Of a DNA stretch of 64,000 bases, positions 8,569 to 17,103 are shown piece after piece. Location of the stretch: assembly GCF_024218775.1 (NCBI RefSeq), contig NZ_CP100404.1, positions 1,178,001-1,242,000 of the forward strand, in the 5' to 3' direction. Under the pieces are notes generated by a model. That model did not search any database. It was not told where the DNA came from and worked only from the letters and a program-made list of their open reading frames with translations. How positions within the stretch are numbered: position 1 is the first letter of the stretch; each line of letters starts with the position of its first letter. A program made the position numbers and the translations under genes. Source of the DNA: Haloarcula marina. GTDB taxonomy: Archaea > Halobacteriota > Halobacteria > Halobacteriales > Haloarculaceae.

Positions 8569-9189
8569 ATGTTCACGGACCGCACGGACGCCGGTGAGCG
8601 ACTCGCCGCCGAACTCCGGCGGCAGGGCGTCGAAGCCGACATCGTGTTGGGCATTCCGCGGGGCGGCCTCCCAATCGCGCGCCCCGTCGCGGACGCACTG
8701 GACGTACCGCTCGACGTCGTGGTCGCGCGGAAAGTCGGCGCGCCGGGCAATCCCGAACTGGCCGTCGCCGCCGTCGCGGACGACGGGACCACGTGGCGGA
8801 ACGACTCGCTCATCGGTTCGCTGGACCTCACGATGGAGTACCTGGAGACCCAGACCGAACACGAACAGCGGGCCGCACAGGAGAAGTTCGACCGGTATCG
8901 GGGCGACCGGCCGCCGCTAGCCCTCGCTGGCAAGCGCGTCCTCGTCGTCGACGACGGCCTGGCGACGGGCGCGACGATGCGCGCCTGCGTCGAACGGGTC
9001 AGGGAGGCCGGGGCCGCGAGCGTCGTCGTCGCCGTCCCCGTCTCCTCGCCGGACACCGCCCGGTCGCTGGAGCGGATGGCCGAGCGAGTCGTGACCGTCG
9101 AGGAACCCGTAAACTTCAGCGCCGTCGGGCAGTTCTACCGCGACTTCTCGCAGGTGACCGACGAGGAAGCGATGGCGTTACTGGAGTAG
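8569..9189 (+). CDS. Type I phosphoribosyltransferase domain protein
   Basis: 206 residues. The PRPP-binding loop of type I phosphoribosyltransferases is clear in VLVVDDGLATGATMRAC (about residues 124-140), and VLGIPRGGLPIARPVADAL gives the N-terminal nucleotide-binding strand. The closest type I recall is the family often annotated as predicted phosphoribosyltransferases related to ComF or adenine phosphoribosyltransferase; the base it uses is unknown. The GATTAA box in the preceding tandem repeat sits about 27 bases upstream, fitting a leaderless start at 8569. Its last 12 bases overlap the end of dapE on the other strand. Confidence 0.85.
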   Translation: MFTDRTDAGERLAAELRRQGVEADIVLGIPRGGLPIARPVADALDVPLDVVVARKVGAPGNPELAVAAVADDGTTWRNDSLIGSLDLTMEYLETQTEHEQRAAQEKFDRYRGDRPPLALAGKRVLVVDDGLATGATMRACVERVREAGAASVVVAVPVSSPDTARSLERMAERVVTVEEPVNFSAVGQFYRDFSQVTDEEAMALLE

Positions 9190-10335
9190 TCGCTGGACCG
9201 TCTCCCGCACCGCGCGGGCGGCCGTCCGCACGTCCGAGAGGCGGACGTACTCGCGTTTCGAGTGCGCGACCGCGCCCACGTCGTCGCTGAGGACGCCCGG
9301 GCCGAATACGACTGTCGGGCCGTGTTGGGCGAAGTAGGAGGCTTCCGTGGCCGCGCCGAACGGCCGGACCGCGCCGCCGCAGGCGTCCTGTAGCGTCCGC
9401 ACCAGTTCGGCGTCGGGGTCCGTCGCGAACGCTTCGGGGAAGGGCGTATCGGGCCGAATGAGCGACACGTCCAGCCCCATCGACGCGGGAAGCCACTCTC
9501 GGAGGTGGTCCGCCAAATCCGCACAGAACTCGTCGCTCGTCTCCGGCGGGACGCTCCGCCGGTCGAACGTGATGGTACACTCGGCGGGGACCTGATTCGT
9601 CGCCTCGCCGCCCTCCACCATCGACGGCGTGAGGATGGGTCGGCCCAGCGTCTCGTGGTCGCCGGGTCCCTTCGTCTCCTCGTAGGACTCCATCGCCTGC
9701 AGAATCGGGGCCGCGGCGCGAATCGCGTTCAGGCCGCTCTCCGGGTCGGCGGCGTGGGCACTCTCGCCGCGGATGGTGACCGTCCCCTCGAACTGCCCCT
9801 TCGCGGCGGTGCACACGTCGAGTCCCGTCGGTTCGCCGACGATGTAGCCGTCGGCGTCGATGACCTCGGCGAGGTGCGCGCCGCCGGTCTGCGTGGTCTC
9901 CTCGTCGATAGAGACGGCCAGCGTCACCGCACCGTCGTGGGGTTCGACGGTGAGGAACGCATCGAGCAACGCGGCCAGCGGTCCCTTTGCATCACAGGCC
10001 CCGCGGCCGCAGACGATGTCCCCTTCTCCTGCGTCTGCGGACCCGTCCACTCGCTCGTCTCCGGGTCGCTCGGTCCGGCGCTCGTAGGGGAGGTGCGGCG
10101 GCACGGTGTCGATGTGCGTGTTCAACAGGAGGTGGGCCCCGTCTGCGGCCGCGGCGGCCGCGTGGTCGGGTGCGCCGACCGTAGCGACGACGTTGCCCAG
10201 TTCGTCCACTGCCGGGGCGACGCCAGCGCTCTCCAGCGTCTCCAACAGCACGTCGCGCATCTCGTCGACGGATTCGGTCGAATCTGTCTCGACAGCGCGC
10301 TTGTGGAACGCCGCGAGGTCGAACCCGCCGGTCAT
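9178..10335 (-). CDS. dapE: Succinyl-diaminopimelate desuccinylase-like M20 peptidase
   Basis: 385 residues, an M20 family di-zinc amidohydrolase. Metal-site motifs are LLLNTHIDTVPPH (His, Asp), GRGACDAKGPLAALLDA (Asp), SIDEETTQTGG (Glu-Glu with the general base), IVGEPTG and a late AVAHSKREYV (His). It would remove succinate from N-succinyl-LL-diaminopimelate in lysine synthesis. Support for this role over other M20 enzymes comes from its ATGA overlap (10332-10335) with lysA, so the two are translationally coupled. Its 3' end overlaps the phosphoribosyltransferase gene on the opposite strand by 12 bases. Confidence 0.9.
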   Translation of the reverse strand: MTGGFDLAAFHKRAVETDSTESVDEMRDVLLETLESAGVAPAVDELGNVVATVGAPDHAAAAAADGAHLLLNTHIDTVPPHLPYERRTERPGDERVDGSADAGEGDIVCGRGACDAKGPLAALLDAFLTVEPHDGAVTLAVSIDEETTQTGGAHLAEVIDADGYIVGEPTGLDVCTAAKGQFEGTVTIRGESAHAADPESGLNAIRAAAPILQAMESYEETKGPGDHETLGRPILTPSMVEGGEATNQVPAECTITFDRRSVPPETSDEFCADLADHLREWLPASMGLDVSLIRPDTPFPEAFATDPDAELVRTLQDACGGAVRPFGAATEASYFAQHGPTVVFGPGVLSDDVGAVAHSKREYVRLSDVRTAARAVRETVQRLLQ

Positions 10336-11567
10336 CGCTCCAGACTGGTCACGTCGTCGAGGGTCTCTCGTTCGCGGACGACGCGCGTCTCGCCGCCCTC
10401 GATGGCGACTTCCGCGGGCCGTGGCTGGGAGTGGAACTGGTTGGCGAGTTCGTAGCCGTACGCGCCCGCGTTCCCGATTGCCAGCAGGTCCTCGCGCTCC
10501 GGCCGGGCAATCGGCCGGTCCGTACAGAACACGTCGGCGCTCGTACAGCAGGGGCCGCCGACGGAGACGGGGTCTGCCTCGCGGTCCGGCGCGGAGACGT
10601 TCCGAATCGGGTGGTACGACCCGAACATGGCCGGGCGGATGAGCGTCGCCAGCGAGGCGTCGACGCCGACGACGGTGGCCGCGGGCGTCTCCTTGACGGT
10701 GTTCACTTCGGTGAGGATGAGTTCGGAGTCGGCGACGACGTAGCGACCCGGTTCCAGTTTTATCTGGGCGTCCAGTTCGCCGACGGCGTCGCGGACCTTC
10801 TCGCCGACGACCCCCATGTCGAGCGGTTCCTCGTCCTCGCGGTACGGGACGCCGAACCCGCCGCCGAAGTCCACGAACTCCAGCGGCGTGATGTCCGTCT
10901 CGATTTGTCGGCCCATGTCCGCGACCTTTCCGATGGCGCGGCAGTGGTCGTCCAAGTCGTCATGGAGGACGCCGCTTCCGGCGTGGGCGTGGATGCCGAC
11001 GAGGTCGAATCGCTCGGCCACGTCGGCGGCCACCTCGGGGACCTGCTCGTAGGGAATCCCGAACTTCGCGTCTTTCCCCGTCGCTACTTTCTCGTGATGG
11101 CCGGTCCCGATGCCGGGGTTGACGCGGATGGCCACGCGGCCGTCGTAGCCGCGCGCTTCGAGGCGGTCGAAGGTGTCCCGCGCGCCGCCGGTGATGGTCA
11201 GTCCGGGATGGTCGGCGGCGAGGTCGGTGGCGTAATCCAAGTCACGGTCCGGCGGGTTGACGGCGGTGTACTGGAGGGTGTCGGGGTCCGCGCCCGCGTC
11301 GATTGCTCGCTGGAGTTCGCCCCACGCGGCGCACTCGATGTCCGCGCCGGTCTCCAGCAGTTTCGACAGCACCGCGCGACCGGTGTGGGCCTTCGCGGCG
11401 TACATCACGTGCGCGTCGGGGAACGCCGACGCGAACCGCTCGTAGTTCTCGGCGACGCGGTCCAAGTCGACCACGTACAGCGGCGTCCCGTGGTCGGCCG
11501 CGAGTCGACCCAGCAGGTCGTGGTCCCAGTCCGCGAGACGGCGGACCGGGGGCGAGTCGTGGCTCAT
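10332..11567 (-). CDS. lysA: Diaminopimelate decarboxylase
   Basis: 411 residues, fold-type III PLP enzyme. The PLP lysine is in VMYAAKAHTGRAVL. Further motifs are RVNPGIGTGHHEKVATG, HAHAGSGV, FVDFGGGFGVPY, LEPGRYVVAD and GPCCTSADVF, the last at the position of the family's G-P-x-C-E-S cysteine loop, with Thr replacing Glu. It converts meso-diaminopimelate to lysine, the last step of the pathway. The start at MSHDSPPVRRLADWD (11567) gives a normal N-terminus; the upstream extension looks non-coding. Its stop overlaps the dapE start. Diaminopimelate epimerase (dapF), which must supply the meso isomer, is not encoded in this window. Confidence 0.96.
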   Translation of the reverse strand: MSHDSPPVRRLADWDHDLLGRLAADHGTPLYVVDLDRVAENYERFASAFPDAHVMYAAKAHTGRAVLSKLLETGADIECAAWGELQRAIDAGADPDTLQYTAVNPPDRDLDYATDLAADHPGLTITGGARDTFDRLEARGYDGRVAIRVNPGIGTGHHEKVATGKDAKFGIPYEQVPEVAADVAERFDLVGIHAHAGSGVLHDDLDDHCRAIGKVADMGRQIETDITPLEFVDFGGGFGVPYREDEEPLDMGVVGEKVRDAVGELDAQIKLEPGRYVVADSELILTEVNTVKETPAATVVGVDASLATLIRPAMFGSYHPIRNVSAPDREADPVSVGGPCCTSADVFCTDRPIARPEREDLLAIGNAGAYGYELANQFHSQPRPAEVAIEGGETRVVRERETLDDVTSLER

Positions 11568-11675
11568 TGGGGAAACAACGGCGACGGCGGCTAACAAGGG
11601 TTCCGCTTCGGCCGAACCACCCACCGAGACGGGTCTGCAAGTGGGACTTACTCGCCGCCACAACGTGACTGCCAG

Positions 11676-11687
11676 TTTATACTTATT
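11676..11687 (+). promoter_or_regulatory. TATA-like promoter of the bactofilin-like gene
   Basis: TTTATACTTATT lies 25-36 bases before the ATG at 11712 in an otherwise GC-rich spacer. This is the spacing expected for a TATA box of a leaderless haloarchaeal transcript. Confidence 0.65.
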
Positions 11688-11711
11688 AGCGCCTCGGGCG
11701 TCTATCGGCGT

Positions 11712-12836
11712 ATGACCCCCAGGTCCTCTCGAAGCGCGCGACGAGCGCTCGCCGCCGCCCTCGCGTTCGCCCTCTTACTGTCGGTCGGGTCGTCCGTTGC
11801 CGCCGCCCAGTCGTTTCAGGGAGCGGGTAGCACTGTCGTCGTCGGTCCGGACGAGACGTACGACAGCGTCGAGGGCGTCGCCGGGACGATACTCGTCCGC
11901 GGGACCGTCACGGGCGACGTTTCGGGGGCCGCCGGAACCGTCCACGTCACTGAGAGCGGGACCGTCGGCGGGAACGTCGAAGTCGCCGCGGGAACCGTCC
12001 GTATCGACGGCAATGTCGCGGGCGACGTGAGCGCCGCCGCCGGGACCATCGAAATCGGCGAGACGGCCCGCGTCGGCGGGTCGCTCGAAACGGGGTCGAG
12101 CTATCTCGCCATCGACGGGCGGATAGACGGCGACGTCGCCGCGGGGGCCGAGACCATCGTGCTGGGACCGACGGCTAACGTCGGCGGCGAGTTCCGCTAC
12201 GACGCCGCGACGTTCACCCGCGACCCGGACGCGACGGTCGGCGGCGGCATCGTGCAGGACGACAGCATCGGCGGCGACGCCGGGCCGAACTTCGACGCGT
12301 TCGCGTTCCCGGCGTGGGTCGGCGCGCTGTACGGCCTGCTGGCGAACCTCCTCCTGGGGGTCGTTCTACTGGCCGTCTTCCCCACCTTCTCGACGCGGGT
12401 GGTCGACCGAGCCATCGACAGTCCGCTTCGGTCCGGCGGCGTCGGACTCCTCACGCTCATCGCCGTTCCGTTGCTCCTGCTCGTCTTGCTCGTCACCATC
12501 GTCGGCATCCCGCTGTCGCTGGTCGGCGCAGTCGCCTTCGGCGTCACGGCGTGGGTCGCCGTCGTCTACGGACAGTACGCCGTCGGCACGTGGGCGCTCT
12601 CGCTGGCCGACACAGAGAACCGGTGGCTCGCGCTCGCCGTGGGACTGCTCGGGTTCGCCGTCCTCGGCGCGATACCCATCCTCGGCGGCTTGCTCGAACT
12701 GGGCGCGTTCCTGCTCGGACTCGGTGCGCTCGCGCTCGCCCTGCGTGACGCCTACCGGGGCCGGAGCGGGGAGGAGGTACCCGGTAGCAGACAGACGACG
12801 CTGGACGAGGCGGGCGGTGACACCTCGGCGACGTGA
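11712..12836 (+). CDS. Exported bactofilin-like membrane protein
   Basis: 374 residues. A cleavable signal (RRALAAALAFALLLSVGSS... ending AAAQ near residue 33) precedes about 145 residues of short repeats (VTGDVSGAAGTVHV, VGGNVEVAAGTVRI, VAGDVSAAAGTIEI). Each looks like one turn of a right-handed beta-helix, as in polymer-forming bactofilins. About four membrane segments follow (residues about 200-345), then a polar tail. The repeats would face outside the cell, so a surface or envelope scaffold role is likely but not shown. The gene interrupts the lysine gene cluster on the opposite strand. Confidence 0.82.
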   Translation: MTPRSSRSARRALAAALAFALLLSVGSSVAAAQSFQGAGSTVVVGPDETYDSVEGVAGTILVRGTVTGDVSGAAGTVHVTESGTVGGNVEVAAGTVRIDGNVAGDVSAAAGTIEIGETARVGGSLETGSSYLAIDGRIDGDVAAGAETIVLGPTANVGGEFRYDAATFTRDPDATVGGGIVQDDSIGGDAGPNFDAFAFPAWVGALYGLLANLLLGVVLLAVFPTFSTRVVDRAIDSPLRSGGVGLLTLIAVPLLLLVLLVTIVGIPLSLVGAVAFGVTAWVAVVYGQYAVGTWALSLADTENRWLALAVGLLGFAVLGAIPILGGLLELGAFLLGLGALALALRDAYRGRSGEEVPGSRQTTLDEAGGDTSAT

Positions 12837-12840
12837 AGGG

Positions 12841-13371
12841 TCACTCGATAATGTCGGCCACCGTCGCCGTCAGCGGTCGCGCCTGCACGACGGCGTACGT
12901 CGCGCCGAGCAACACGCCGTAGACGACGTGTGCGACGCCGACGGAGACGACGACGAGCAGACTCCCGAGCATCCCCGGCAGCGGGACCAACGGTTCTGGG
13001 AGCGACTGGACGCCGAGCGCAGTCATCGAAAGGGGCAACAGCAGACCCGCCGACAGGAGGCCGACGGCGGCGGCGTACACCAGTCCCGCGGCGACGCTCT
13101 CGGCCACGGTGGTCGTCTGCTGTTGCAGTACCGGCCGCGAAACGAGGAACGCGAACAGGAGGCCCGCGAGGACGCTGTTCAGCAGGTGAACGGCCCACCC
13201 GCCGACGACCGTCGGCCACCCGTACAGCGCCCCGACGAACGACATGAGGTTCGCCCCGGCGTGCAGTACGATGCCCATCCCGACGCCGCCGACGAGGCCA
13301 CCCGCGAGACCGGCGGTCCACGTGTTCCGAACCGAACCGGGGAGTGCCGCAGTGACGCGTGATTGACTCAT
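12841..13371 (-). CDS. Hypothetical four-helix membrane protein
   Basis: 176 residues from the ATG at 13371 (MSQSRVTAALPG). Four hydrophobic segments: GLAGGLVGGVGMGIVLHAG, VGGWAVHLLNSVLAGLLFAFLV, AGLVYAAAVGLLSAGLLLPL and MLGSLLVVVSVGVAHVVYGVLLGATYAV. It resembles a haloarchaeal membrane family (DUF6789-like in my memory) sometimes mis-annotated as histidine kinase; no kinase motif is present. The start is supported by a TTGTATATTTG box about 27-30 bases upstream on the minus strand (near 13395-13406). It converges on the bactofilin-like gene with 4 bases between stops and lies downstream of dapD. Confidence 0.75.
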   Translation of the reverse strand: MSQSRVTAALPGSVRNTWTAGLAGGLVGGVGMGIVLHAGANLMSFVGALYGWPTVVGGWAVHLLNSVLAGLLFAFLVSRPVLQQQTTTVAESVAAGLVYAAAVGLLSAGLLLPLSMTALGVQSLPEPLVPLPGMLGSLLVVVSVGVAHVVYGVLLGATYAVVQARPLTATVADIIE

Positions 13372-13479
13372 ACCTGCGGGTACGTGCATTGGTAACAAAT
13401 ATACAACAGATAGTCCACTCGCCGCGGAGCGCCGTAATCCGTGCTTAGCGACGGGAAAAAGCGGTGTCGGGCGGCGGTG

Positions 13480-14319
13480 TCAGTCCCGCAGCGCGTCCTC
13501 GCGCTCGGTGGCTTCGAGCGTCTCCTCTTCCACGTCGGTGGCGACGACAGCGGGCTTGTACGCGCCCCCGGGGATGAGGTCGTTCTCGCCGACGGAGGAG
13601 TCGACGAACCGCTGGAAGGCGCGGCGTTCCGGCGGCAGTTCGCCGTACAGCACTTCGTCCTCCACGAGGTCGTAGACGGGGATGCGGGGGGTCAGGAGCG
13701 TGTTCTCGCCGACGATGCTCCCCTCGCCGACGATGAACCCGCTGGTCACCCGACAACCAGCGCCCAGCGACACGTCGTCCTCGACGATGACCGGCGCGCT
13801 CTCGACGGGTTCGAGGACGCCGCCGATGAGCGTGTTCGCGCCCAGTTTCACGTTCTCGCCGATTTGGGCACAGGAGCCGACGGTGTCACAGGAGTCGATG
13901 AGCGTCCCGTCGCCGACGTGCGCACCGATGTTGACGAACGACGGCGACATCATGATACAGTCCTCGCCGAGGTACGCCCCGCGGCGGATGGTCGTGCCGT
14001 CCGGCGTGTTCCGCGTCCCGCGCTCCCCGAGGTCACCGGTGTCGCGGAGCGGCAGAACGTCGTGGTACTGCACGTCGCCGTACTCGCGGGCGTACGTCTC
14101 GCGGAACGCGAAGTTCAGCAGGATGCCGCGCTTGACCCACTCGTTGACCTGCCACTCGCCGTCGACTTTCTCGGCGGCGCGAATCTCGCCGCTCTCCAAG
14201 GCGGTGAGGAAGTCGTCGAGTGTGTCAAGTTGCGCGGGTTCGACGTCCTCGACCGTCGAGCCCTGTTCGTAGGCCGTCCAGAGGTGGCCGATGTTCTCTT
14301 CGAGGTCTTGTCCGAGCAT
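13480..14319 (-). CDS. dapD: 2,3,4,5-tetrahydropyridine-2,6-dicarboxylate N-succinyltransferase
   Basis: 279 residues. After an alpha-helical N-terminal domain (residues about 1-95) comes a left-handed beta-helix of hexapeptide repeats (GAYLGEDCIMM, VNIGAHVGDGTLID, AQIGENVKLGANTLIGG, FIVGEGSIVGENTLL). It succinylates tetrahydrodipicolinate with succinyl-CoA, committing the pathway to succinylated intermediates, which fits the dapE gene nearby. It follows dapB after a 76-base gap on the same strand. The length and the central DSCDTVGSCAQIG segment agree with bacterial DapD proteins. Confidence 0.95.
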   Translation of the reverse strand: MLGQDLEENIGHLWTAYEQGSTVEDVEPAQLDTLDDFLTALESGEIRAAEKVDGEWQVNEWVKRGILLNFAFRETYAREYGDVQYHDVLPLRDTGDLGERGTRNTPDGTTIRRGAYLGEDCIMMSPSFVNIGAHVGDGTLIDSCDTVGSCAQIGENVKLGANTLIGGVLEPVESAPVIVEDDVSLGAGCRVTSGFIVGEGSIVGENTLLTPRIPVYDLVEDEVLYGELPPERRAFQRFVDSSVGENDLIPGGAYKPAVVATDVEEETLEATEREDALRD

Positions 14320-14395
14320 CGTACCCGGGCGTACCGACTCCGACGGTATAGCACTCCCGAAGCGCGCTCGGGTCCGGACGGAGCGCGCCCCGGTC

Positions 14396-15151
14396 TCAGG
14401 CGTCGACCACCTCGCCGAAGTCGTACCACCCGGCGTCCCGTCCGAGGAGCCATACCGCCGCGTCGAGCGCCCCGGCCGCGAAGACGCCGCGGTCCTCCGC
14501 GCGGTGAGACAGCGACAGCACTTCGTCGTTCCCGGCGACGACGAGTTCGTGCTCGCCGCGGATGTCTCCCGCTCGGCGGGCGAGGACGCCGATTTCGTCG
14601 TCCTCGCGCGGCGCGTGCCCCTCGCGGCCGTAGACGGGGTCCACGTCCCGGACCGCTTGGACGGTTTCGAGGAGGGTGTTCGCGGTCCCCGAAGGCGCGT
14701 CGACCTTGCGGTTGTGGTGGGTCTCCATCAGTTCGAGGTCGTAGTCGTCCAGCGTGGCGACGGCCTCGGTGACGAGTCGCTGGAGGACCTGAATCCCCTG
14801 TGAGAAGTTGGTCGCCTTCAGCACGGGAATCCGTTCGCTGGCCTCACGGAGGCGGGCCACGCCGTCTTCGTCGAAGCCCGTGGTCCCGACGACGACGGGG
14901 ACGCCCGCCTCGGCGGCGGCGTCGACGACGGTCAGCGCGCCCTCGGGAACGGCGAAGTCGACGACGGCGTCCACGTCGTACTCCGCGAACGCGTCCGCGG
15001 CGTCGTCCGGGTGGACGACCGGCACGCCCGAGACGGTTTCCACGTCGCTCGTGGCGAACCCGACTACCACCTCTACGTCGCGGTCGGTCGCCGTCGACAG
15101 CACCGCCGCGCCCATCTGTCCGGTGACGCCGTTGACGGCGACCCGCGTCAT
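14396..15151 (-). CDS. dapB: 4-hydroxy-tetrahydrodipicolinate reductase
   Basis: 251 residues. The N-terminal nucleotide-binding fold starts at once (VAVNGVTGQMGAAV); further motifs are VVGTTGFDEDGV, ATNFSQGIQVL and the catalytic/substrate segment ETHHNRKVDAPSGTA. It reduces the DapA product with NAD(P)H. Its start overlaps the dapA stop by four bases (15148-15151, ATGA on the minus strand), indicating translational coupling. The protein is of normal length with no missing motif. Confidence 0.96.
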   Translation of the reverse strand: MTRVAVNGVTGQMGAAVLSTATDRDVEVVVGFATSDVETVSGVPVVHPDDAADAFAEYDVDAVVDFAVPEGALTVVDAAAEAGVPVVVGTTGFDEDGVARLREASERIPVLKATNFSQGIQVLQRLVTEAVATLDDYDLELMETHHNRKVDAPSGTANTLLETVQAVRDVDPVYGREGHAPREDDEIGVLARRAGDIRGEHELVVAGNDEVLSLSHRAEDRGVFAAGALDAAVWLLGRDAGWYDFGEVVDA

Positions 15152-16074
15152 CGCTCGACCTCCGCGTACTCGTCCTCTAAGTCCTCGTTTTCCAGCACCG
15201 TCAGCACGTCACGCAGATGCTCCGTGTGTTCCTCCGAGAGCCGTGTCAGCGGCGAGCGGACGTATGCGGGGCTGTATCCGCGGATGCGCATGGCTTCCTT
15301 GACCGGGATGGGGTTCGTCTCGACGAACAGCGCGCGGAACAGTGGCCCGAGTTCGTGATGCAGGGCGCGCGCTCGCTCGTAGTCTTCGGCCAGCGCCGCG
15401 CCGACCATCGCGCAGGTCCGTTCGGGTTCGATGTTCGCGGAGACGGAGATACAGCCGTGACCGCCGACGGAGAGGATTGGCAGGGTCATGCCGTCGTCGC
15501 CCGACAGCACCGCGAACTCCTCGTCGCGGGTGCGCTCGATAATCTCGGAAATCTGGTTCATGTCGCCGCTGGCGGCCTTGAACGCGCGGATGTTCTCGTG
15601 GCTCGCCAGTTCGACGGCGGTGTCCGGTTCGATGTTGCGCCCGGTCCGCGAGGGGACGTTGTAGACGATTTGCGGGCAGTCGACGGCGTCCGCGATGGCG
15701 GTGTAGTGGTCGACGAGGCCCTGCTGTTCGGGCTTGTTGTAGTACGGCGAGATGAGGAGCAGGGCGTCCGCACCGGCGTCGGCCGCGCGCTGGGACAGCG
15801 AGAGCGCCTCGCGGGTGTTGTTCGACCCCGTGCCCGCGATGACGGGCACGTCGTCGACGGCGTCGATGACGGCTTCGACCACGTCGATGTGTTCGTCGTG
15901 GGTCATCGTCGCGGACTCGCCCGTCGACCCGACGGGGACGAGGCCGTCGACGCCCGCTTCTTCGAGGCGCTGGGCGTCGCGGCGGAGCGTTTCGAAGTCG
16001 ATACTGCGTTCGTCGTCGTCGTTGAACGGCGTACACATCGCGGGGTAGACGCCGTGGAAGTCGAGGTCTGTCAT
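15148..16074 (-). CDS. dapA: 4-hydroxy-tetrahydrodipicolinate synthase
   Basis: 308 residues, a class I aldolase barrel. Motifs are PAMCTPFNDD, PVGSTGESATMTHDE (pyruvate-binding T-G-E), GTGSNNTREAL, IVYNVPSRTGRN (catalytic Tyr) and AFKAASGD (Schiff-base Lys). It condenses pyruvate with aspartate semialdehyde, the first step specific to this lysine route. An ACATATCC box at about 16102-16109 on the minus strand lies roughly 30 bases before the ATG, so dapA probably has its own nearly leaderless promoter heading dapA-dapB-dapD. A small basic ORF lies further upstream on the same strand. Confidence 0.96.
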   Translation of the reverse strand: MTDLDFHGVYPAMCTPFNDDDERSIDFETLRRDAQRLEEAGVDGLVPVGSTGESATMTHDEHIDVVEAVIDAVDDVPVIAGTGSNNTREALSLSQRAADAGADALLLISPYYNKPEQQGLVDHYTAIADAVDCPQIVYNVPSRTGRNIEPDTAVELASHENIRAFKAASGDMNQISEIIERTRDEEFAVLSGDDGMTLPILSVGGHGCISVSANIEPERTCAMVGAALAEDYERARALHHELGPLFRALFVETNPIPVKEAMRIRGYSPAYVRSPLTRLSEEHTEHLRDVLTVLENEDLEDEYAEVER

Positions 16075-16202
16075 TGCTGAGGTGTGTCGTGTGGGGTGGG
16101 GATATGTGGTCCGGTTGGAGACGGTACGGGATGACTCTCTGCGGTGAGTCGGAGTAGAAGACGACCCGGGACGGGGGTGCTACGCCCGCCGCGAGCCACG
16201 CA

Positions 16203-16295
16203 CTACGGCGTGCGCTTGTGCTTGCGCTTGCGTTTCGGGACGGCGGCGACGCCACTCTCGGCCGGTCGGCCCGTCACGTCGAGTCGCCGTCGCAT
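16203..16295 (-). CDS. Candidate 30-residue Lys/Arg-rich small protein or leader peptide
   Basis: In the 309-base space between dapA and the NYN gene, the minus strand holds ATG (16293-16295) to TAG (16203-16205). It encodes 30 residues beginning MRRRLDVTGRP and ending PKRKRKHKRTP. Four AAA/AAG lysine codons alternate with Arg and His near the end. A GATAAG box lies about 25-30 bases upstream. It could be a small nucleic-acid-binding or ribosomal protein, a leader peptide for the lysine operon 128 bases downstream, or chance. The spacer between it and dapA has an imperfect GGCGGG/CCCGTC hairpin and the dapA TATA box. Nothing else is seen in 16075-16383. Confidence 0.35.
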   Translation of the reverse strand: MRRRLDVTGRPAESGVAAVPKRKRKHKRTP

Positions 16296-16383
16296 ACAGG
16301 GAACACCGTCTGTGAGGGACTTATCAGTTGTGCCTTCCGCTCGAACCCCGAAAACCTATCCGCCCGGAAACGAGAACTCAGCT

Positions 16384-16881
16384 ATGACCGTATCCCATCC
16401 GGGGCAGCGCGTGGCCGTACTGGCCGACGCGCAGAACCTCTATCATACGGCCCGGAGTCTCTACTCGCGCAACATCGACTATTCGGCACTGCTGGACGAG
16501 GCCGTCGACGGCCGGAATCTGAGTCGCGCCATCGCGTACGTCATCCGTGCGGATTCGCCCGACGAGGAGACGTTCTTCGAAGCACTCGTCGACATCGGTT
16601 TCGAGACGCGTATCAAGGACATCAAGACGTTTCAGGACGGGTCGAAGAAGGCCGACTGGGACGTGGGAATGAGTCTCGATGCGGTGTCGCTCGCCAGCCA
16701 CAACGACGCCATCGTCCTCTGTACGGGCGACGGCGACTTCGCTCGCCTCTGCCGTTTCCTCCGACACGAAGGCTGTCGCGTCGAGGCGATGGGCTTCGAG
16801 GAGTCGTCGGCCGAGGAACTGAAAGCGGCGACCGACGGCTTCCGCGACCTGAGCGCGGACGCCGACCGATTCTTGCTGTAG
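16384..16881 (+). CDS. NYN domain (LabA/DUF88-like) protein
   Basis: 165 residues forming one PIN-like NYN domain. Acidic residues for metal binding are seen in VAVLADAQNLYHTAR (Asp), KKADWDVGMSLDA (Asp, Asp) and AIVLCTGDGDFARLC (Asp-x-Asp). The order D...N...D...D...D fits the LabA/DUF88 group, predicted metal-dependent ribonucleases. The ATG at 16384 (MTVSHPGQRVAVLAD) is preferred because the domain begins a few residues later; upstream reading is low-quality. No partner gene suggests its RNA target. Confidence 0.88.
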   Translation: MTVSHPGQRVAVLADAQNLYHTARSLYSRNIDYSALLDEAVDGRNLSRAIAYVIRADSPDEETFFEALVDIGFETRIKDIKTFQDGSKKADWDVGMSLDAVSLASHNDAIVLCTGDGDFARLCRFLRHEGCRVEAMGFEESSAEELKAATDGFRDLSADADRFLL

Positions 16882-16920
16882 CTCACGGTCGGACGCGCGC
16901 AGAAATCGAGGGGTTCGGGT

Positions 16921-17103
16921 TTAGACCGGACGCCCGTCTTCGGACGTGCCGACCAGCAACGCGCCAGCCGCGAGTCCGAGCGCCGCAACGGCGGCGGCCG
17001 CGGCGGGAATCGCGACGTCTATCGGTCCTGTCCCGAGGATGAGCGCCGTGCTGACGAACAGCAGGAGCGCGCCCAGCATCACTTTTCGTTTGTCCGTAGC
17101 CAT
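16921..17103 (-). CDS. Small two-helix membrane protein
   Basis: 60 residues: MATDKRKVMLG, then two hydrophobic segments (ALLLFVSTALILGTG and VAIPAAAAAVAALGLAAGALLVG) and a short polar tail. The start at 17103 is supported by an AAATTTATACC box about 27-30 bases upstream on the minus strand (17130-17141). That identifies a leaderless promoter and excludes the longer reading. No family is recognised. It converges with the NYN gene, 39 bases apart. Confidence 0.7.
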   Translation of the reverse strand: MATDKRKVMLGALLLFVSTALILGTGPIDVAIPAAAAAVAALGLAAGALLVGTSEDGRPV

